A DNA stretch of 64,000 nt from the NCBI GenBank assembly GCA_009760855.2, contig WPIO01000039.1, positions 2,872,501-2,936,500 of the forward strand. The letters run 5' to 3'. Shown piece by piece: positions 1-64,000 of the stretch. This stretch comes from Cristatella mucedo (lineage: Eukaryota > Bryozoa > Phylactolaemata > Cristatellidae). The translations under genes were made by a program, and so were the position numbers. Each line of letters starts with the position of its first letter. Position 1 is the first letter of the stretch. The notes under the pieces are model-generated. The model saw only the letters and a list, made by a program, of their open reading frames with translations. It was not told the DNA's origin and did not search any database.

Positions 1-300
1 AGCATGATCAAATGATTACTGGTAACATGCACAATGTCAACAAGCATAACTCTGCTGGCTACCGAATGTGTACCAAAAGCTGCTTAGGCTGTGAGTGCGC
101 TATACAAACTTCTCCTGGGTAACACCTGCATGGTCTTTATGACTTTGTGGAGTTACAGACGGAGATACATAATATGGTCAGAGGTGACAGGCACAATGTC
201 AACATGTGAATGTGCTTAGTGGCAACATTCAATACGTCAGCACAAACTGTGCGACTAAGGACACGTTTATTTTGTTAGTTACGTCAGGAAGCAGCAAATA
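1..300 (-). mobile_element. LINE-A fragment (minus) interrupted by LINE-B fragment (plus)
   Basis: Positions 1-50 and about 172-300 match the minus-strand 3' UTR region of LINE-A, in the same order as at 3870-3970 and 12421-12560. Positions about 52-171 match the 3' tail of LINE-B (GCGCTATACAAA ... TGTGGAGTTACAGACGGAGA). So LINE-B inserted into an older LINE-A copy. Confidence 0.7.
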
Positions 301-944
301 TGTGCATCTCAGAAGAAAAATAGTTGGTAGAAGGTCTACAGGCTAACTGTCTTCATAGAATAGAAGATGAACTTCAAGATGATTGACTCAAAAAATTGCA
401 CCGAACAACTCTCAGTTTTTAAATATCACAACGAAAAGCCTTATCAACATAGGTTGCAACACATGATTCGCTGCTTGCTATCTAGTGAAAAATATGCCGA
501 TCTGGACCGATTCATGCCCACTACTCTGCCTAAGTAGCACAATCGTCGGACTTTAAGCTACCAGTAGCCATACCCACTTGACTGCAACAAGCACCTTGCC
601 TATGACAGGGGTCGGCTGGTGTCACTTCTAAACCTAATCGAAATGGGGAGGAAACTTTATATCTCAATCCTGTTCATCAACTGAAACCGAATAACAACCT
701 CTACCTACAGCAGATTTTTTTACGTTGCCGTGATGCCGCGGCCACCGTGTTTCGGCTGCGATTCCGACGATTCTCTGGCAATGGCTGCCAGCTGAGGAAG
801 AGGGCTCAAAGCTCTCGCCGAACGCTTTTTCAGCGAGAGACAATGCGAGGGATGCCAGTGGGTGCAACACTCTACAGCTATGCAAAACAGCTGCCCGTGC
901 ACCGACCGGGCACAGGGCGAGTCGCGGGAGTACATCTATAATAA

Positions 945-1135
945 TAATAATAATTCATTTGTATAGCGCCCCAAGAGAACTAAATCTCTATCCAGGCGCT
1001 TCACATATGCCTCAGGGCTCGAGCCGACGACCTCAGCCAGACCTTAGTCGGGGCGAGCACATTAACCGCTGGACCAACCCAGCTCGGCGACGCAGAGCCT
1101 GCCCCTCGAGGTGCATCGGGTCAAGCCAATGGCTA
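945..1135 (-). mobile_element. SINE-2: tRNA-headed SINE with LINE-A-type tail
   Basis: Read on the minus strand, a tRNA-like head comes first. It has an A-box-like TGGTCCAGCGGTTAATG and a B-box-like GGCTCGAGCCC. A tail follows with the GCGCC...AGAGATTTAGTTCTCT...GGGGCGC stem-loop and (ATT)n. The tail is the one found at LINE-A 3' ends. Confidence 0.75.
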
Positions 1136-1270
1136 AGGCGAAAAAGTGACAAGACTGCATTGTTGTGACTGCACTGCACCGTACCAGACGCGTGCCGGAG
1201 CAGCCGAGCGAGCGAGAAGGGGATACAGTGCAGCAGGGAAGCTGCTGGCAGATCATGGGTGGCAGCTTAC

Positions 1271-62492
<61,222 letters not shown>

Positions 62493-62560
62493 GGTGGGCG
62501 ATGTCCAACACCGGCAGAGCGGCGGCTGCTAGGTGCCGACGCCGATCTATAATAGCGTTA

Positions 62561-62569
62561 TTAAACCAT
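62561..62569 (-). promoter_or_regulatory. Two-codon upstream ORF in predicted 5' UTR
   Basis: ATG GTT TAA on the minus strand, 75 nt upstream of the main ATG. It has G at -3 and G at +4, a favourable start context. It is the only upstream ATG between the predicted transcription start and the main ATG. Inference only: it matters if transcription begins upstream of it. Confidence 0.35.
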
Positions 62570-62662
62570 GTCGAGTAGTTGGACTGCAGATAGCGGTATC
62601 GTATCCGATAACCGGACAACGGAAGCAGCCGCAGCTGGAACCGGCAGAGCTGACTGGCTGAG

Positions 62663-62670
62663 CTTATATG
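62663..62670 (-). promoter_or_regulatory. TATA-like element
   Basis: CATATAAG on the minus strand, about 170 nt upstream of the start codon. A start site some 25-30 nt downstream would give a 5' UTR of about 145 nt without an intron. Plausible but unproven; GC-rich promoters often lack a functional TATA box. Confidence 0.4.
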
Positions 62671-63650
62671 CGTCCCTCGCAACCTAATTAAACAACAATA
62701 TTATATTTTTGAACGCTAGGTCTATAGTCAGTTGCACGATATGACTTATTCAGATGACGAAGCAATATCGGCGCGATTTCTAAGAACAAAGACCGGCGGC
62801 CGACCAACGTTGCAGATAGACACGCCCAAACGGCTGCAGCCGGATGGCCGAATGGCTCCTGCCGGCTCTGCGACGCTCGGTGTGTCGCGAGCGCTTAGAC
62901 GGCCGCTTATGTCGCCGCTATCGCAGCTGGAAAGGCGATAAAAAATTCCTTATCATGCGACACCTAATCTCGACGGCGACGGGATTCTGATCGTCGTAAG
63001 CCGCCGAGCTCCGGGCTTCAACCGCTTAGGCGGCGGCAGGCGCTTAGGCTCGCGAGCAGCTTACTGGAAAGCCGCAGGAAGAACGCGACCAGGAGCGCAC
63101 GCAGGATTATCTCGGAGTTTTTAAAGCAATAGAACATAACCATTCGAGGCATGGAACGCGCGGCGACGCGAAGCCAAAGCAACGCAAGCGCCACCACGCA
63201 CTCGCCGACAAAGACCAGCCTGCCGCTCGTCGTTCAGACGAAGAGCAGAGTTGAAGCGCGCTGCTACTGTCTGCACGCTCACTCAGTGTCTAGCTGACAG
63301 GGCCGATCGCTTCGCTTGAACCGGCTACGCATATGGTCAGGCGAGTTTAGTCGGACCGTAAGCTTTTCCGCCGGCCATTCTTGCGGCGACCGTTCGCCAT
63401 TTTACGTTAAATAAGTCTAACCGAGTGCGACAAGGCGAAGGACGAAGCGATGACTCCGAATTGTTCAAAGCGTGTTCAAGTGGCTGTCTCTTTCGATGGC
63501 ATTCGGTAGTGAAGACGTGTTTGCTACTTCTATGCAGTCGGAACATCGAAGCGGCTCCTGCAAATTGCTCTGAGCGTACGGTGTGCTGTTCATAGGACCG
63601 CAGTGTAAGACGAGACGTTTGAACGATACCGGGCGACAAGCATGGCTCTC

Positions 63651-63697
63651 GACTTTCGACAGTCGCGCTTTGATCGAAAGCGCGATTGTCGAAAGTC
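63651..63697. repeat. 47-bp near-perfect inverted repeat
   Basis: The left arm is 63651-63671, the loop GATCG is 63672-63676 and the right arm is 63677-63697. The 21-bp arms pair with one mismatch. A second small hairpin follows at once (GTGCGA / TCGCAC with a 5-nt loop, about 63700-63716). Confidence 0.85.
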
Positions 63698-63704
63698 ACG
63701 TGCG
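63695..63704. promoter_or_regulatory. CACGTG (E-box, CLEAR-like) site
   Basis: GTCACGTGCG matches 8 of 10 positions of the CLEAR consensus used by TFEB/MITF-type bHLH factors on lysosomal genes. It overlaps the end of the hairpin, about 1.2 kb upstream of the start codon. CACGTG also occurs elsewhere in the window, so chance is a real alternative. Confidence 0.3.
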
Positions 63705-64000
63705 AAGCGATCGCACAGAGCGCCGCAACAGCAGCAGCTCGACGGTCTGTGCGATGGATCCTACACCACGAGGAGGGGGTTTACACTCCTTACTCGCAGG
63801 CCACAATTGCCACCTAACGTCAGCGGATAGTCGTGAACACCTACACGAGTACGTGGGGTGAGTAGGCAGCCTTAAAGGCGCCCCAAATTACCAAAGCTAC
63901 GCATTGCCGGCATCGCCAAGGCTACGAGACTCGGCGAAACGCCATCTAGCCAGACAATAAAGCCGTATGCGTTAAGCTTTTTTAATTTCCCGGCATGGCA

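Larger units (their letters stand above)
1..1270 (-). other. Partial intron 21 (continues off window)
   Basis: No exon was found between exon 21 and the left edge. The expected next motif (a helix containing SSFQY or similar) is absent on the minus strand. The interval holds nested LINE fragments (1-300), a unique stretch (300-940) and a SINE-2 copy (945-1135). Confidence 0.6.
62673..64000. other. GC-rich 5' flank, no gene identified
   Basis: This stretch is CpG-rich compared with the introns, as expected for a promoter-associated region. It contains a 47-bp hairpin (63651-63697), a CACGTG site and short GCTTAGG-type repeats around 63020-63050. Open frames occur on both strands but none shows family motifs or splice support. 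A divergent gene further right cannot be excluded. Confidence 0.5.

Overview
This is animal (metazoan) nuclear DNA. It holds one large, intron-rich protein-coding gene on the minus strand, and its introns are packed with retroelements and long microsatellites. GT-AG introns, L2/CR1-like LINEs, tRNA-headed SINEs, Tc1/mariner relics and (GA)n/(CA)n tracts rule out a prokaryote. The phylum cannot be fixed from the sequence alone.

The gene encodes a P5B-type cation-transporting ATPase of the ATP13A2/ATP13A3 group (late endosomal/lysosomal polyamine transporters). I traced 21 coding exons by hand, from the ATG at 62492 down to 1271. Every junction is GT-AG and every exon phase matches the next. 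The joined exons give 3185 coding nt, or 1061 codons plus 2 nt. They contain, in order, the N-terminal membrane hairpin, the A domain with TGES, the P5B signature PPALPA, the phosphorylated Asp in DKTGT, the N domain with KGSPE, the P domain with TGD and GDGAND, and the start of the C-terminal membrane helices. By comparison with family length, about 120-150 C-terminal residues lie beyond the left edge.

Layout, right to left in the direction of transcription: GC-rich 5' flank with a TATA-like element and a 47-bp hairpin (62.5-64 kb); exons 1-2 (61.4-62.5 kb); intron 2 of 18.9 kb, holding LINE copies, a SINE, a (CT)n tract of about 750 bp, (CA)n tracts and one copy of a 331-bp duplicated sequence; exons 3-13 (14.4-42.6 kb), spread among TE-filled introns; the GC-rich catalytic cluster of exons 14-19 (7-13.3 kb); intron 19 with the longest LINE, which has a recognisable reverse transcriptase; exons 20-21 (1.3-2.1 kb).

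The repeats form a coherent community. LINE-A (L2-like) ends in a stem-loop plus (ATT)n tail. A tRNA-headed SINE (SINE-2) carries the same 3' tail, which suggests a LINE/SINE partnership. LINE-B is a second, related family. SINE-1 is another tRNA-derived family with at least eight copies. No independent second protein-coding gene could be supported. The many other open frames lie in microsatellites or repeats, or lack splice and homology support.
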